NCBI GenBank assembly: GCA_964569025.1
Contig: CAZMSQ010000035.1
Location: 1-23,648 of the forward strand
Reading direction: 5' to 3'
DNA length: 23,648 nucleotides
Source: CAZMSQ01 sp964569025
GTDB lineage: Bacteria; Bacteroidota; Bacteroidia; Chitinophagales; Saprospiraceae
The notes under the pieces were generated by a model. The model saw only the letters and a program-made list of their open reading frames with translations, was not told the DNA's origin and did no database searches. Positions within the stretch are counted from its first letter, which is position 1; each line of letters opens with the position of its first letter. Made by a program: the position numbers and the translations under genes. Positions 7,192-14,929 of this stretch are shown piece after piece.

Positions 7192-8212
7192 ATCAGAAAT
7201 TTATAGGTTGCTGGAATCTCTTCAAAGAGAAGAGCCTCAGACAACGCTCACGGAAACCCACATTTCATGGGTGTTTCTCCAACCAGAGTTTGCGTATAAG
7301 GTCAAAAAGAGTCTGGCATTCTCCTTTCTCGACTTTTCTTCCCCTCAAAAACGTCTCGCTGCCCTGCAGGCAGAATTGCGCCTCAATCGGAGGCTCGCCT
7401 CTGAGGTATATCTCGAAGTGGTGGGCATTGTGCCAGTCTCCGGGGGTTTCAAATGGTGCAAAATCGACGATTGTTCGCAGTCACCAATAGACCATGCCCT
7501 GAAAATGAAACGTCTCGATAATTCCAGAGAAATGCACGTCCTGCTGGAGGCGGGTAAGGTGACCCCCGCTGATGTTCAGAAAATTGCCAGAAAAGTGGCA
7601 CGCTTTCACCAACAGGCTGACGTTTTGAAAGACGAAGCCCATCTGCCTCGGGAAGGAGATCTTTTCCGTGATATTCGTTCAGTGGCCGGCAAGCTGGAAG
7701 ATTTACATATCCCGAATGCCAGACTAATTATTGAAAACGCCATTATCCACTCGGATGATGTCTGGAATTCCTTTGGCAGCCTGATTGCGCGCAGGCATGA
7801 ATTGGGAATGACCGTCGATGGGCATGGAGACTTGCACAGCCGGAATATCTTTTTGTTGGAAGACCCGGTTATTTTCGATTGCATTGAATTCGATAGCCAG
7901 CTTCGAATCCTCGATGTGCTCAGCGATCTGGCATTTCTCGCCTCGGATTTTGTAGTATTCGGATTCCCGGAATATATTGATGTGCTACTCGATGCATACA
8001 GTGGCATTCACCCAGTCATCTCGAGTCAGAAGGAGCGAGACCTGTTTGCCTATTATCTGTGGTATCGGTTGAATGTCAGATTGAAAGTGACTGCCCTCAA
8101 AATGAACCCGTCAGATTCAGTATCAGAATCCGATCGCCAGCAACTAATGGTATTGTGGCAGACATTTACAGATTGGCAGCGTCAGTGTGTACCCTCCGGC
8201 GGGACCCTGTAG
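7184..8212 (+). CDS. Aminoglycoside-phosphotransferase-like kinase (COG2187 type)
   Basis: A 342-residue protein of the COG2187 family. The N-terminus shows the typical ETHISWVFL and AYKVKKS block (residues 24-43), then FLDFS and the ELRLNRRLASEVYLEVV segment. The catalytic-loop motif DGHGDLHSRN is near residue 213, followed by FDCIEFD and LDVLSDLAFLASD, which carries a metal-binding acid. The fold is that of APH/choline kinases, but members are not known resistance enzymes and the substrate is unknown. It overlaps the preceding P-loop kinase gene by 8 bp, so the two proteins are probably made together and may form a complex equivalent to the fused form. Its 3' end overlaps the convergent FabH-like gene by 31 bp. 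No separate promoter is visible. Confidence 0.88.
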   Translation: MTESEIYRLLESLQREEPQTTLTETHISWVFLQPEFAYKVKKSLAFSFLDFSSPQKRLAALQAELRLNRRLASEVYLEVVGIVPVSGGFKWCKIDDCSQSPIDHALKMKRLDNSREMHVLLEAGKVTPADVQKIARKVARFHQQADVLKDEAHLPREGDLFRDIRSVAGKLEDLHIPNARLIIENAIIHSDDVWNSFGSLIARRHELGMTVDGHGDLHSRNIFLLEDPVIFDCIEFDSQLRILDVLSDLAFLASDFVVFGFPEYIDVLLDAYSGIHPVISSQKERDLFAYYLWYRLNVRLKVTALKMNPSDSVSESDRQQLMVLWQTFTDWQRQCVPSGGTL

Positions 8213-9270
8213 ACCAATCCGTTGACATGCATTCCCGCTCCGACTGATGCCATGACCAGCGCATCACCTGATGAAATGGCTCTGCCCGGATGAACCCCTT
8301 TCCGGATCTGATCCATGAGCGTCGGTATCGTGGCAACAGAAGAATTGCCCGTCACCTGAAGATTCATAGGTAGGAGTCGATCTAAATCACCGGACAGGCC
8401 ATGCTTCTTGAACAGCGCCTCTGCAATGGCCACAATCATTTTCTCATTTGCCTGATGAAACAAAAACGTGTCCACCTCACCAAGATTTACTCCAGCCTTC
8501 CCAAGAATATCAGTAACCAGTTCTGGCAAGGTGTTGACGCCATATCGGTACACCTGTCGGCCATTCATCTTTGTATACAGGTAGTCATCACTATCCGGCA
8601 TATAAGAGCACCCCATATTGAGATAATCCACCTCCTCCCCGCAATGCGAGTACGTCCCGTAGCTCAACATTCCGGTGCCATTCTCTGCATCCACACCCTT
8701 TACTACCGCAGCGCCAGCACCATCACCAAACAACATATTGTCCAGGTCGTGCGAATCAATCACCCGGGACATTATCTCAACCCCAATCACCAGATACGTA
8801 CTACCCCCTCCGGATTGGATCGCCTGATGGGCCTGAATCATCCCCTGAATCCAGCCTGGGCATCCAAAGAGTACATCCCATGCTGCGGCCCTGTGATTCT
8901 GAATACCCATGCGATGCTTGACAAGGGCCGCCAGATTTGGTATCAAATGCGAGCGCTCCCCCTTTTTTCGGATATTGCCAAAGTTATGAGCCACGATAAT
9001 CCCGTCAAGTTGCTCACCATCAATCCCAGAATCTTCCAGAGCAGCCCTCCCGGCTCTCGCCCCGGCTTCGGCGGCATCCAGATCTTCCTCCAGATAACGT
9101 CGTTCCACAATTCCTGAAATATCCCTCAACTTGTCAATAATCTCCTGCGTAGGCTTTTCAATCCGGGTGCCGTCCGGCTTGTAAAAAGTATGGTCCCGAA
9201 ACCATGAATTGGGAATCACATCTCCCGGCAAATACGATCCTGTTCCCAATATGACGGTCTGAAGTGGCAT
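8182..9270 (-). CDS. 3-oxoacyl-ACP synthase III (FabH-like) family protein
   Basis: A thiolase-fold ketoacyl synthase of 362 residues from the ATG at 9270. The catalytic triad is visible: Cys in VLFGCPGW, His in FLFHQANEKM and Asn in VTGNSSVATIPTL. Also present are the glycine-rich FGDGAGAAVV and a terminal GAGMHVNGLVYR. It should condense an acyl primer with malonyl-ACP or a related thioester. It is longer than E. coli FabH (317), as in the Bacteroidota paralogues that are not the main FabH, so the substrate is open. No acyl carrier protein or fab gene is adjacent. I chose 9270 because the conserved N-terminus begins MPLQTVILGTG. An ATG at 9300 would add 10 residues; the TTG at 9354 is unlikely, because a promoter-like box (9363-9370) sits just upstream of it. 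Confidence 0.9.
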   Translation of the reverse strand: MPLQTVILGTGSYLPGDVIPNSWFRDHTFYKPDGTRIEKPTQEIIDKLRDISGIVERRYLEEDLDAAEAGARAGRAALEDSGIDGEQLDGIIVAHNFGNIRKKGERSHLIPNLAALVKHRMGIQNHRAAAWDVLFGCPGWIQGMIQAHQAIQSGGGSTYLVIGVEIMSRVIDSHDLDNMLFGDGAGAAVVKGVDAENGTGMLSYGTYSHCGEEVDYLNMGCSYMPDSDDYLYTKMNGRQVYRYGVNTLPELVTDILGKAGVNLGEVDTFLFHQANEKMIVAIAEALFKKHGLSGDLDRLLPMNLQVTGNSSVATIPTLMDQIRKGVHPGRAISSGDALVMASVGAGMHVNGLVYRVPPEGTH

Positions 9271-9362
9271 TTCGTGTTCTTTAATGACCCAATCTTTCAT
9301 TTCCTCATAACCCGCACCTGTGTCTGATAATTCCGAGCCCGGCTTATGAAGCAAAATTTAGT

Positions 9363-9370
9363 CAAAATTA
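9363..9370 (-). promoter_or_regulatory. Possible -7 box for the FabH-like gene
   Basis: On the minus strand this reads TAATTTTG, an exact match to the Bacteroidota -7 consensus TAnnTTTG. It is 93 bp upstream of the chosen ATG. No convincing -33 TTG is found at the right distance, so support is weak. Confidence 0.3.
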
Positions 9371-9515
9371 GGAAACCCCAGCCTGATTTTTATTACAGAA
9401 TAAAATTCAATAGAAAGGCGGCAAGTTTGCATGTTACGCGTAATTTTTACTCCATATATCTTTTAAATCAAAAATTTAATTCTGAGTCTTCCTTTCTCCA
9501 GGGCTTTGCTGAAGT

Positions 9516-9572
9516 CCAACCCGGTCGGACGCCTATAGCCGTCCGACCGTTATAGCCGACCGACCGGGTCAA
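9516..9572. repeat. Palindromic intergenic repeat, copy 2, with an internal 17-bp tandem duplication
   Basis: Shares its outer flanks (CCAACCCGGTC and GACCGGGTCAA) and TATAGC core with the repeat at 22-61. The first half forms a palindrome around 9535/9536 (13 bp each side, one mismatch). Unlike copy 1, the right half is doubled: 9534-9550 and 9551-9567 are two 17-bp units differing at two positions. The element ends about 10 bp before the candidate ftsH -33 box. Confidence 0.75.
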
Positions 9573-9581
9573 GGGGAAATA

Positions 9582-9614
9582 TTTTTGAGAATGGAAAAGG
9601 AATGGTATCTTTTG
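9582..9614 (+). promoter_or_regulatory. Candidate ftsH promoter
   Basis: TTTTTG at 9582-9587 and TATCTTTTG at 9606-9614, 18 bp apart, resemble the Bacteroidota -33 (TTTG) and -7 (TAnnTTTG) boxes; the -7 box has one extra T. The pair is about 60 bp upstream of the ftsH ATG. TATTTTTG at 9580-9587 is an alternative exact -7 match without a -33 partner. Confidence 0.45.
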
Positions 9615-9674
9615 GCATGAATGGCGGCGCATTCTCAGTGCGTGGGGGTGGGTACGCAACCAGAATAAAAAACC

Positions 9675-11660
9675 ATGGGTGATACAACTTCAAATGACCG
9701 AAAAAAGCCTTCATCAAAACTGCCTGAGGCGGGAAGCGCGCCGAGGGGTTGCCTGATAGCAGTGTTGGTGCTCTTGTTTGTGTATGCGGGAAATCTTCTG
9801 TTTCAGAATCTGACTTTCCAGACGAAAGAAGTGACCTGGACGGAGTTTCGGGACGAGATGCTGTTCAAGCAGAAGGTGGCCTCAATTACTGTGGTGAATA
9901 AGGAGACGGCAGAAATTACAATCAGGGATGAAAACCTCGGAGAGGGACTCTTTTCTGACATCGAGCAGGGGACTCCGGGACCTCATTTCGTGCTCACCAT
10001 TGGTTCTCTCGAGAATTTTGAGACGGCTGTCAGTGAGGCGCGAAGTCTTGCTGAGCGGCCTGAAGAGGCTGTTGAAATGCGCTATGAGACCCGGTCTGAC
10101 TGGATAGGAGATGCCGTATCCTGGTTGCTGCCGCTCTTGCTGTTGGTTGGTATTTGGCTGTTTATTCTCAACCGGATGAATCCGATGGGAGGACTTGGCA
10201 GGGGAGGAGGGAATGTGTTTGATTTTGGAAAATCCGGAGCCAAGGTATTTACGCCGAGTGAGAGTAAGGTTAATTTCAGTCAGGTGGCGGGGATGGAGGA
10301 GGTGAAGGTAGAAATGCTTGAAATTGTGGATTTTCTGAAAAATCCTGGTCGATACACCAGATTGGGGGCCAAGATTCCGAAAGGTGTCATCCTCATTGGC
10401 CCGCCGGGTACAGGCAAGACTTTACTGGCCAAGGCCGTAGCGGGAGAGGCGGGAGTGCCTTTTATCTCGATGTCTGGTTCTGAATTTGTAGAAATGTTTG
10501 TGGGGGTCGGTGCCTCACGAGTCAGAGATTTGTTTCTCAAGGCCAAAGAACAGGCGCCGAGCATCATTTTTATCGACGAAATTGATGCCATTGGCCGCAG
10601 CAGGAGCCAGTCGATTTCTCTGCAGACCAATGATGAGCGGGAGAATACGCTCAATCAGCTGCTCAACGAAATGGATGGGTTTGAGGCAAATACCGGGGTG
10701 ATTGTGCTGGCGGCGACCAACAGGGGTGAGGTGCTCGACAGGGCACTGTTGCGTCCAGGGCGCTTTGACAGGCAGATTTATATTCAATTGCCCACTCTGA
10801 TTGAGCGACAGGCGATTTTCGGGGTGCATCTCAAGCCGTTGAAGCTTGGAGATGACGTCAGCGTTGAAGCACTTGCTTCGCAAACTCCCGGGTTTTCCGG
10901 CGCCGACATCGCCAATATTTGCAATGAAGCGGCACTCATTGCAGCGCGTCACAACAAGGACGCAGTTGAAATGAGCGACTTTCACGCTGCCACCGATCGC
11001 ATCATCGCAGGTCTCGAACGCCGCAGTCAAATCATCAGCGAGGAGGAAAAACGCATTATCGCATACCATGAGGCAGGCCATGCCACAGCAAGCTGGTACC
11101 TTCCCAAGGCAGATCAGCTCCTCAAGGTGTCCATCATTCCAAGGGGTAAAGCACTGGGGGCGGCTTGGTATACACCCGAAGAGCATCATATCTACACGCG
11201 GAGAGAGTTTGTAGACCGCATCAGTGCAGCACTCGGCGGAAGAGCCGCCGAAGAGCTGGTGTTTTCAGAAATCTCTTCAAATGCTTTGGATGATCTCGAG
11301 CGGGTGACCAAACTGGCCTATACAATGGTGGCATATTACGGGCTCAGCAAGGAACTCGGAAACCTCAGCTATTATGACTCGACAGGCGAATACAGCCAGT
11401 CACTCCAAAAGCCGTATTCAGAAGAGACAGCACGCAAAATCGACAAGGCAGTCGCAGAAATTGTGGAGAATGCCTACAGCCAAACGCTTGCCCTCCTGAA
11501 GACGCACCGCGATGAACTGGATGCACTGGCAGCCCTGCTGATAGATCGGGAGACTGTCTATCTCGATGACCTTCGAAAAATTTTCTCCAGCCCCCCAATC
11601 CGTGAATCTGGTGAGACCGGATCAGAGCTGGCACAAGGACAAGATGAATTACCCCAATGA
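9675..11660 (+). CDS. ftsH: ATP-dependent zinc metalloprotease FtsH
   Basis: The membrane-bound AAA+ protease that degrades misfolded membrane proteins and short-lived regulators. Domain order over 661 residues: cytoplasmic N-terminus, helix at about 26-43, periplasmic domain (44-147), helix at about 148-165, AAA domain with Walker A GPPGTGKT (242-249) and Walker B IIFIDEID (297-304), second region of homology TNRGEVLDRALLRPGRFDR (348-366), then the protease domain with zinc site HEAGH (465-469) and the third ligand region DDLERVT (539-545). All key residues are intact and the length is typical for Bacteroidota FtsH. The ATG at 9675 fits this N-terminus. The patatin gene follows 11 bp later, so they are probably co-transcribed. 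The candidate promoter is at 9582-9614. Confidence 0.97.
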   Translation: MGDTTSNDRKKPSSKLPEAGSAPRGCLIAVLVLLFVYAGNLLFQNLTFQTKEVTWTEFRDEMLFKQKVASITVVNKETAEITIRDENLGEGLFSDIEQGTPGPHFVLTIGSLENFETAVSEARSLAERPEEAVEMRYETRSDWIGDAVSWLLPLLLLVGIWLFILNRMNPMGGLGRGGGNVFDFGKSGAKVFTPSESKVNFSQVAGMEEVKVEMLEIVDFLKNPGRYTRLGAKIPKGVILIGPPGTGKTLLAKAVAGEAGVPFISMSGSEFVEMFVGVGASRVRDLFLKAKEQAPSIIFIDEIDAIGRSRSQSISLQTNDERENTLNQLLNEMDGFEANTGVIVLAATNRGEVLDRALLRPGRFDRQIYIQLPTLIERQAIFGVHLKPLKLGDDVSVEALASQTPGFSGADIANICNEAALIAARHNKDAVEMSDFHAATDRIIAGLERRSQIISEEEKRIIAYHEAGHATASWYLPKADQLLKVSIIPRGKALGAAWYTPEEHHIYTRREFVDRISAALGGRAAEELVFSEISSNALDDLERVTKLAYTMVAYYGLSKELGNLSYYDSTGEYSQSLQKPYSEETARKIDKAVAEIVENAYSQTLALLKTHRDELDALAALLIDRETVYLDDLRKIFSSPPIRESGETGSELAQGQDELPQ

Positions 11661-11671
11661 ATCACTGATCC

Positions 11672-12502
11672 ATGTCCAATGATTCCAGCTCCAATGAGCA
11701 CTTTGGTTTGGCACTCTCCGGCGGAGGCATGCGGGGCATCGCTCATATTGGCTTGCTGCGCATGCTCGAAGAGCACCATCTCGAGCCATCTGTCATTGCC
11801 GGCACCAGCGCCGGTGCACTCATCGGAGCTATGTACGCATCAGGAGTCAGAACGGAGCAGATGCTGGACTTTTTCCGAGAGACCGAATTACTCGATATTT
11901 CCCGGTTTTCCTTCCTCAAGCCCGGCCTTTTTGATTTGGTGAAGTATGAAGTCGACTTCCAGCAAATCCTCGGCCACGACGATTTCTCAACCCTCAAAAA
12001 GCAATTGATTGTAGTGGCCTCAGATATTCTCGCAGGCGAAATGGTGGTCATCAATTCCGGCAGTGTGATTAAGGCCATACTCGCATCCGCAGCTTTTCCC
12101 GGAGTCTTTACCCCGATTGATTACGACCAGTGCATGCTTGTCGATGGAGGGTTGTTCAATAATCTGCCGGCAGATTTAATCCGGGACCGTTGCAGAGTGA
12201 TCGTTGGAATGGACGTAAACCCTATCTTGCGTGTGAGCCGAGAAACAGTGCATTCGACGGTTTCTGTTTTGCGCAGAGCTTCAGAACTCATGATTCGTAA
12301 ACAATCGCTTGAAGCCCGCAAGTATTGCGATGTATTCATCTCGCCTCCCGAACTTGGCAAGTTGGACACTTTCAACCAAAAACAACTCGATGAAGCGTTT
12401 GAAATTGGCTATGCAGCAGCTCAACAACATATTGAGGCAATTCTTGAATGTCTTGACAAACGGGAACCCGGATTTTGGAAGCGTATGTTTTGGGGCCAAT
12501 GA
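11672..12502 (+). CDS. Patatin-like phospholipase family protein
   Basis: A predicted serine lipid acyl hydrolase of 276 residues. It has the glycine-rich oxyanion loop SGGGMRG (16-22), the nucleophile elbow GTSAG with Ser46, and the catalytic Asp in DGG (158-160), so the Ser-Asp dyad is complete. It is close to the RssA/YchK-type short bacterial patatins; no signal peptide is seen, so it is likely cytoplasmic. It starts at an ATG 11 bp after the ftsH stop and its TGA overlaps the ATG of a 24-codon ORF. Cofunction with FtsH in membrane quality control is inferred from position only. Confidence 0.92.
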   Translation: MSNDSSSNEHFGLALSGGGMRGIAHIGLLRMLEEHHLEPSVIAGTSAGALIGAMYASGVRTEQMLDFFRETELLDISRFSFLKPGLFDLVKYEVDFQQILGHDDFSTLKKQLIVVASDILAGEMVVINSGSVIKAILASAAFPGVFTPIDYDQCMLVDGGLFNNLPADLIRDRCRVIVGMDVNPILRVSRETVHSTVSVLRRASELMIRKQSLEARKYCDVFISPPELGKLDTFNQKQLDEAFEIGYAAAQQHIEAILECLDKREPGFWKRMFWGQ

Positions 12503-12573
12503 AGAAATCGTTCGTCAGGATTTCCTGCACCCATGGCGTTGTTCAGGCAAGTTCCGATTTAGAAAAGCGATGA
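12499..12573 (+). CDS. Possible 24-residue bridging peptide between the patatin and LysM genes
   Basis: ATG at 12499 overlaps the patatin stop as ATGA, and its TGA (12571-12573) overlaps the LysM gene start as ATGA. The frame encodes 24 residues beginning MKKSFVRISC, with no membrane segment. Its likeliest role, if real, is to carry ribosomes across the 67-bp spacer so that the LysM gene is translationally coupled to the patatin gene; the peptide itself need not matter. Chance is possible, since ATGA is a short motif. Confidence 0.3.
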   Translation: MKKSFVRISCTHGVVQASSDLEKR

Positions 12574-13406
12574 TCTCGGTCTTCATTCTGTTCTCTTCTT
12601 TGCCTGTCTTCTCAACGGGTGACAGCCTGTATATCCTCCTGCCATCTGATTCGGTTTTTTTGACCGTTGATCCATTTGGAGAGAAACTGTTGCACCATCA
12701 GGTTGAGCGAGGGCAAAGTCCCGAGGCAATCGCCAATTTCTACGGCCTTTCAAAAGCCGATTTTCAGGCTTTTAACCCGATCTTGCCAGAGGGAAACCCC
12801 GAACCGGGTACCACCATTCATATTCCGGTGCCCAATCGTGCTATTCTCCGGTATCAGATTGCGGGGCAGAACCCATACGCATTTGTCCCCGTTTTTTATG
12901 TGGTTCGGAAAGGTGACAACCTGTACCGCATCGCAAAAACCTATTTCAAGATGTCTGCAGAAGAGATGATTTCCCGCAATCACTTGCCTGATGAGCAATT
13001 GAGCCCCGGGCAGTTATTGCATGTCGGGTGGATGAGCATTGATGGGATTCCCTCAGGGCTTCGCGAGGAATCTGGACCCTACGCAGCAAAAATCCGCGAA
13101 CTGAGATTGGGGTTTGAAGAGAATGCCACAGGCTCCGAAATCCGTGAGCAGAAAGGTGTGGCAGCCTGGGATCCGCACAACCGGAGCGAGACTGAACTGT
13201 TCGCCCTTCACCGGTTTGCGCCGCCAAACAGCATCATCGAGGTGTGGAACCCGTGGATGCGGGAACGAATCTATGTGCGGGTGATAGGCAGCATTCCCGA
13301 CAAAATGCACGGTGAGGAGGTCGTAGTCGTGCTTTCTCCCACAGCCGCCCGCCTGCTTGGTGCAGTCGATCCTCGTTTCTATGCAGAAGTCCGCTATTTG
13401 AAGTAA
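12570..13406 (+). CDS. Exported LysM protein with C-terminal double-psi beta-barrel domain
   Basis: A 278-residue envelope protein. A short hydrophobic signal peptide (about 1-17, MISVFILFSSLPVFSTG) precedes two LysM domains (about 42-88 and 108-152; the second has the typical VVRKGDNLYRIAKTY) that bind peptidoglycan. A C-terminal RlpA/DPBB-like domain (about 195-278) has GVAAW, LHRFAPPNSIIEV and IYVRVIGSIPD. This LysM-DPBB layout is common in Bacteroidota, and the role is presumably in cell-wall remodelling. The frame stays open upstream to 12309 inside the patatin gene, but the ATG at 12570 is directly followed by the signal peptide and fits best. The start overlaps the bridging ORF stop. 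The gene probably ends the ftsH operon; I see no terminator in the 30 bp before the next promoter-like box. Confidence 0.88.
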   Translation: MISVFILFSSLPVFSTGDSLYILLPSDSVFLTVDPFGEKLLHHQVERGQSPEAIANFYGLSKADFQAFNPILPEGNPEPGTTIHIPVPNRAILRYQIAGQNPYAFVPVFYVVRKGDNLYRIAKTYFKMSAEEMISRNHLPDEQLSPGQLLHVGWMSIDGIPSGLREESGPYAAKIRELRLGFEENATGSEIREQKGVAAWDPHNRSETELFALHRFAPPNSIIEVWNPWMRERIYVRVIGSIPDKMHGEEVVVVLSPTAARLLGAVDPRFYAEVRYLK

Positions 13407-13435
13407 GGCCCATACCTCTTCCGCTCTTTTCATCG

Positions 13436-13443
13436 TACCTTTG
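13436..13443 (+). promoter_or_regulatory. Bacteroidota-type -7 promoter box for the CBS-type gene
   Basis: TACCTTTG followed by CACGC is an exact match to TAnnTTTG, 58 bp upstream of the ATG at 13502. A -33 TTG at the expected 19-21 bp spacing is not visible. The position just after the LysM gene suggests separate transcription of the next gene. Confidence 0.5.
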
Positions 13444-13501
13444 CACGCGGAATCGGGACGGATATTCCGGAAACTCCCGAAAGACTTCAACATCTTTGTC
13501 T

Positions 13502-14860
13502 ATGCAATATCAGGAAAACATCCTCGGAATCATCGGAAACACCCCCCTCATCCGCATCAACAAGGTCATAGAAGACATTCCGGCCCTTGTGCTTGTCAAA
13601 CTCGAGACAGTGAATCCGGGTCACTCTATCAAAGACCGGATGGCCCTCAAAATGCTGCTCGATGCAGAAGCCCGTGGTGATATCAGCCCCGGAGGCACCA
13701 TTATTGAGTGCACTTCCGGGAATACCGGGATGGGCCTTGCCATCGCCGGGGCAGTGCGCGGATATAAATCAATTTTCACCACCAACGACAAACAGTCAAA
13801 AGAGAAAATAGACCTGCTCAAAGCACTCGGAGCCGAGGTCATCGTGTGTCCAACGGCCGTAGCACCTGATGATCCCCGGTCGTATTACTCCGTGGCGGAA
13901 CGACTCAGTAAGGAGATTCCAAATTCCTATTGGTTCAACCAATACGATAACCTTTCAAACCGACAGGCACACTACGAAAGCACAGGCCCGGAAATCTGGG
14001 ATCAGACAGATGGCCGGATTACCCACTTTGTAGCCGGGGTAGGGACTGGTGGGACCATTTCCGGAACGGGGCGCTATTTGAAAGAGAAGAATCCCGACAT
14101 TCAGGTGTGGGGGGTTGATACATATGGCTCGGTCTTCAAGAAATACCATGAGACCGGAGAATTTGACGAAAAGGAAATCTACCCTTACATCACGGAAGGA
14201 ATTGGCGAGGATATTCTCCCCAAGAATGTGGACTTTGAGGTCATCGATCATTTTGAAAAGGTCACGGATAAAGACGGCGCCCTGATGGCCCGCCGACTGG
14301 CACGCGAAGAGGGAATTTTACTCGGGTACTCGGCCGGTTCTGCATTTGCAGCGCTGCTGCAGCTGAAAGACAGACTGACCCCCGAAGATATCGTCGTGGT
14401 GGCTATACACGACCACGGGAGCCGGTACGTCGGAAAGATCTACAATGACGACTGGATGCGGGAACGCGGATTTTTAGAAGGAGAGCTGAAGGTGAGGGAT
14501 ATCCTGGCGAAAAAAAATGACAAGCACTTTTTAACGGTTGCTCCCGACCAGTCGGTACGCTCGGTTTTCAAGCTGATGAAGGGGCATGATATTTCACAAC
14601 TCCCTGTGATGGAGCATGATGCATTGATTGGTTCCATCACGGAGAGTGCAGTACTTGCTTTTCTGCTGGAAAACCCCCTCGAGAATGCGGAAGTCAGTAT
14701 TCGTTCGATTATGGGCGCACCCTTCCCTGTCGTCAATGAAGATTTGCCTGCGACTCAGCTGGGCCGGTTTATCAGCAAGCAAATTCCTGCTGTGATTGCC
14801 CGCGACAAAGCCGGGGCCCATCAGATTGTCACAGAGTATGACATTATTCGTGCTCTGTAA
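13502..14860 (+). CDS. PLP-dependent cystathionine beta-synthase / cysteine synthase family enzyme with CBS domains
   Basis: A 452-residue beta-family PLP enzyme. The PLP lysine is Lys44 in SIKDR; TSGNTG (71-76) binds the substrate carboxylate and GTGGT (181-185) the PLP phosphate. NTPLIRI at the N-terminus is typical of cysteine synthase and cystathionine beta-synthase. Residues about 330-452 form a CBS-domain pair, a regulatory module usually binding adenosyl ligands. The CBS domains favour cystathionine beta-synthase (serine plus homocysteine to cystathionine) over plain CysK; activity cannot be decided from sequence alone. No cystathionine gamma-lyase lies nearby. I chose ATG 13502 over the TTG six bases upstream. 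A promoter box lies at 13436. Confidence 0.92.
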   Translation: MQYQENILGIIGNTPLIRINKVIEDIPALVLVKLETVNPGHSIKDRMALKMLLDAEARGDISPGGTIIECTSGNTGMGLAIAGAVRGYKSIFTTNDKQSKEKIDLLKALGAEVIVCPTAVAPDDPRSYYSVAERLSKEIPNSYWFNQYDNLSNRQAHYESTGPEIWDQTDGRITHFVAGVGTGGTISGTGRYLKEKNPDIQVWGVDTYGSVFKKYHETGEFDEKEIYPYITEGIGEDILPKNVDFEVIDHFEKVTDKDGALMARRLAREEGILLGYSAGSAFAALLQLKDRLTPEDIVVVAIHDHGSRYVGKIYNDDWMRERGFLEGELKVRDILAKKNDKHFLTVAPDQSVRSVFKLMKGHDISQLPVMEHDALIGSITESAVLAFLLENPLENAEVSIRSIMGAPFPVVNEDLPATQLGRFISKQIPAVIARDKAGAHQIVTEYDIIRAL

Positions 14861-14929
14861 TCCAGCCACAGAATGGAGTTTCGGTCTTTCCGGATTCAGC
14901 TCGCCTGAAAAACACAGCGAAATAAGCCT

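Larger units (their letters stand above)
9271..9674. other. Divergent intergenic region between the FabH-like gene and ftsH
   Basis: 404 bp with no credible gene. It holds a minus-strand promoter-like box (9363-9370), an AT-rich stretch (about 9400-9480), copy 2 of the palindromic repeat (9516-9572), and a plus-strand promoter-like pair ahead of ftsH (9582-9614). I see nothing else in it. Confidence 0.7.

Noticed and set aside
7184..8212. Aminoglycoside resistance gene
   Set aside because: The APH-like fold is shared, but the sequence pattern is that of the COG2187 family, which is not known to modify aminoglycosides, and no mobile element surrounds it.
12309..12569. N-terminal extension of the LysM protein inside the patatin gene
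   Set aside because: The frame is open, but the extension lies out of frame over conserved patatin coding sequence, and a signal peptide begins right at the ATG at 12570.
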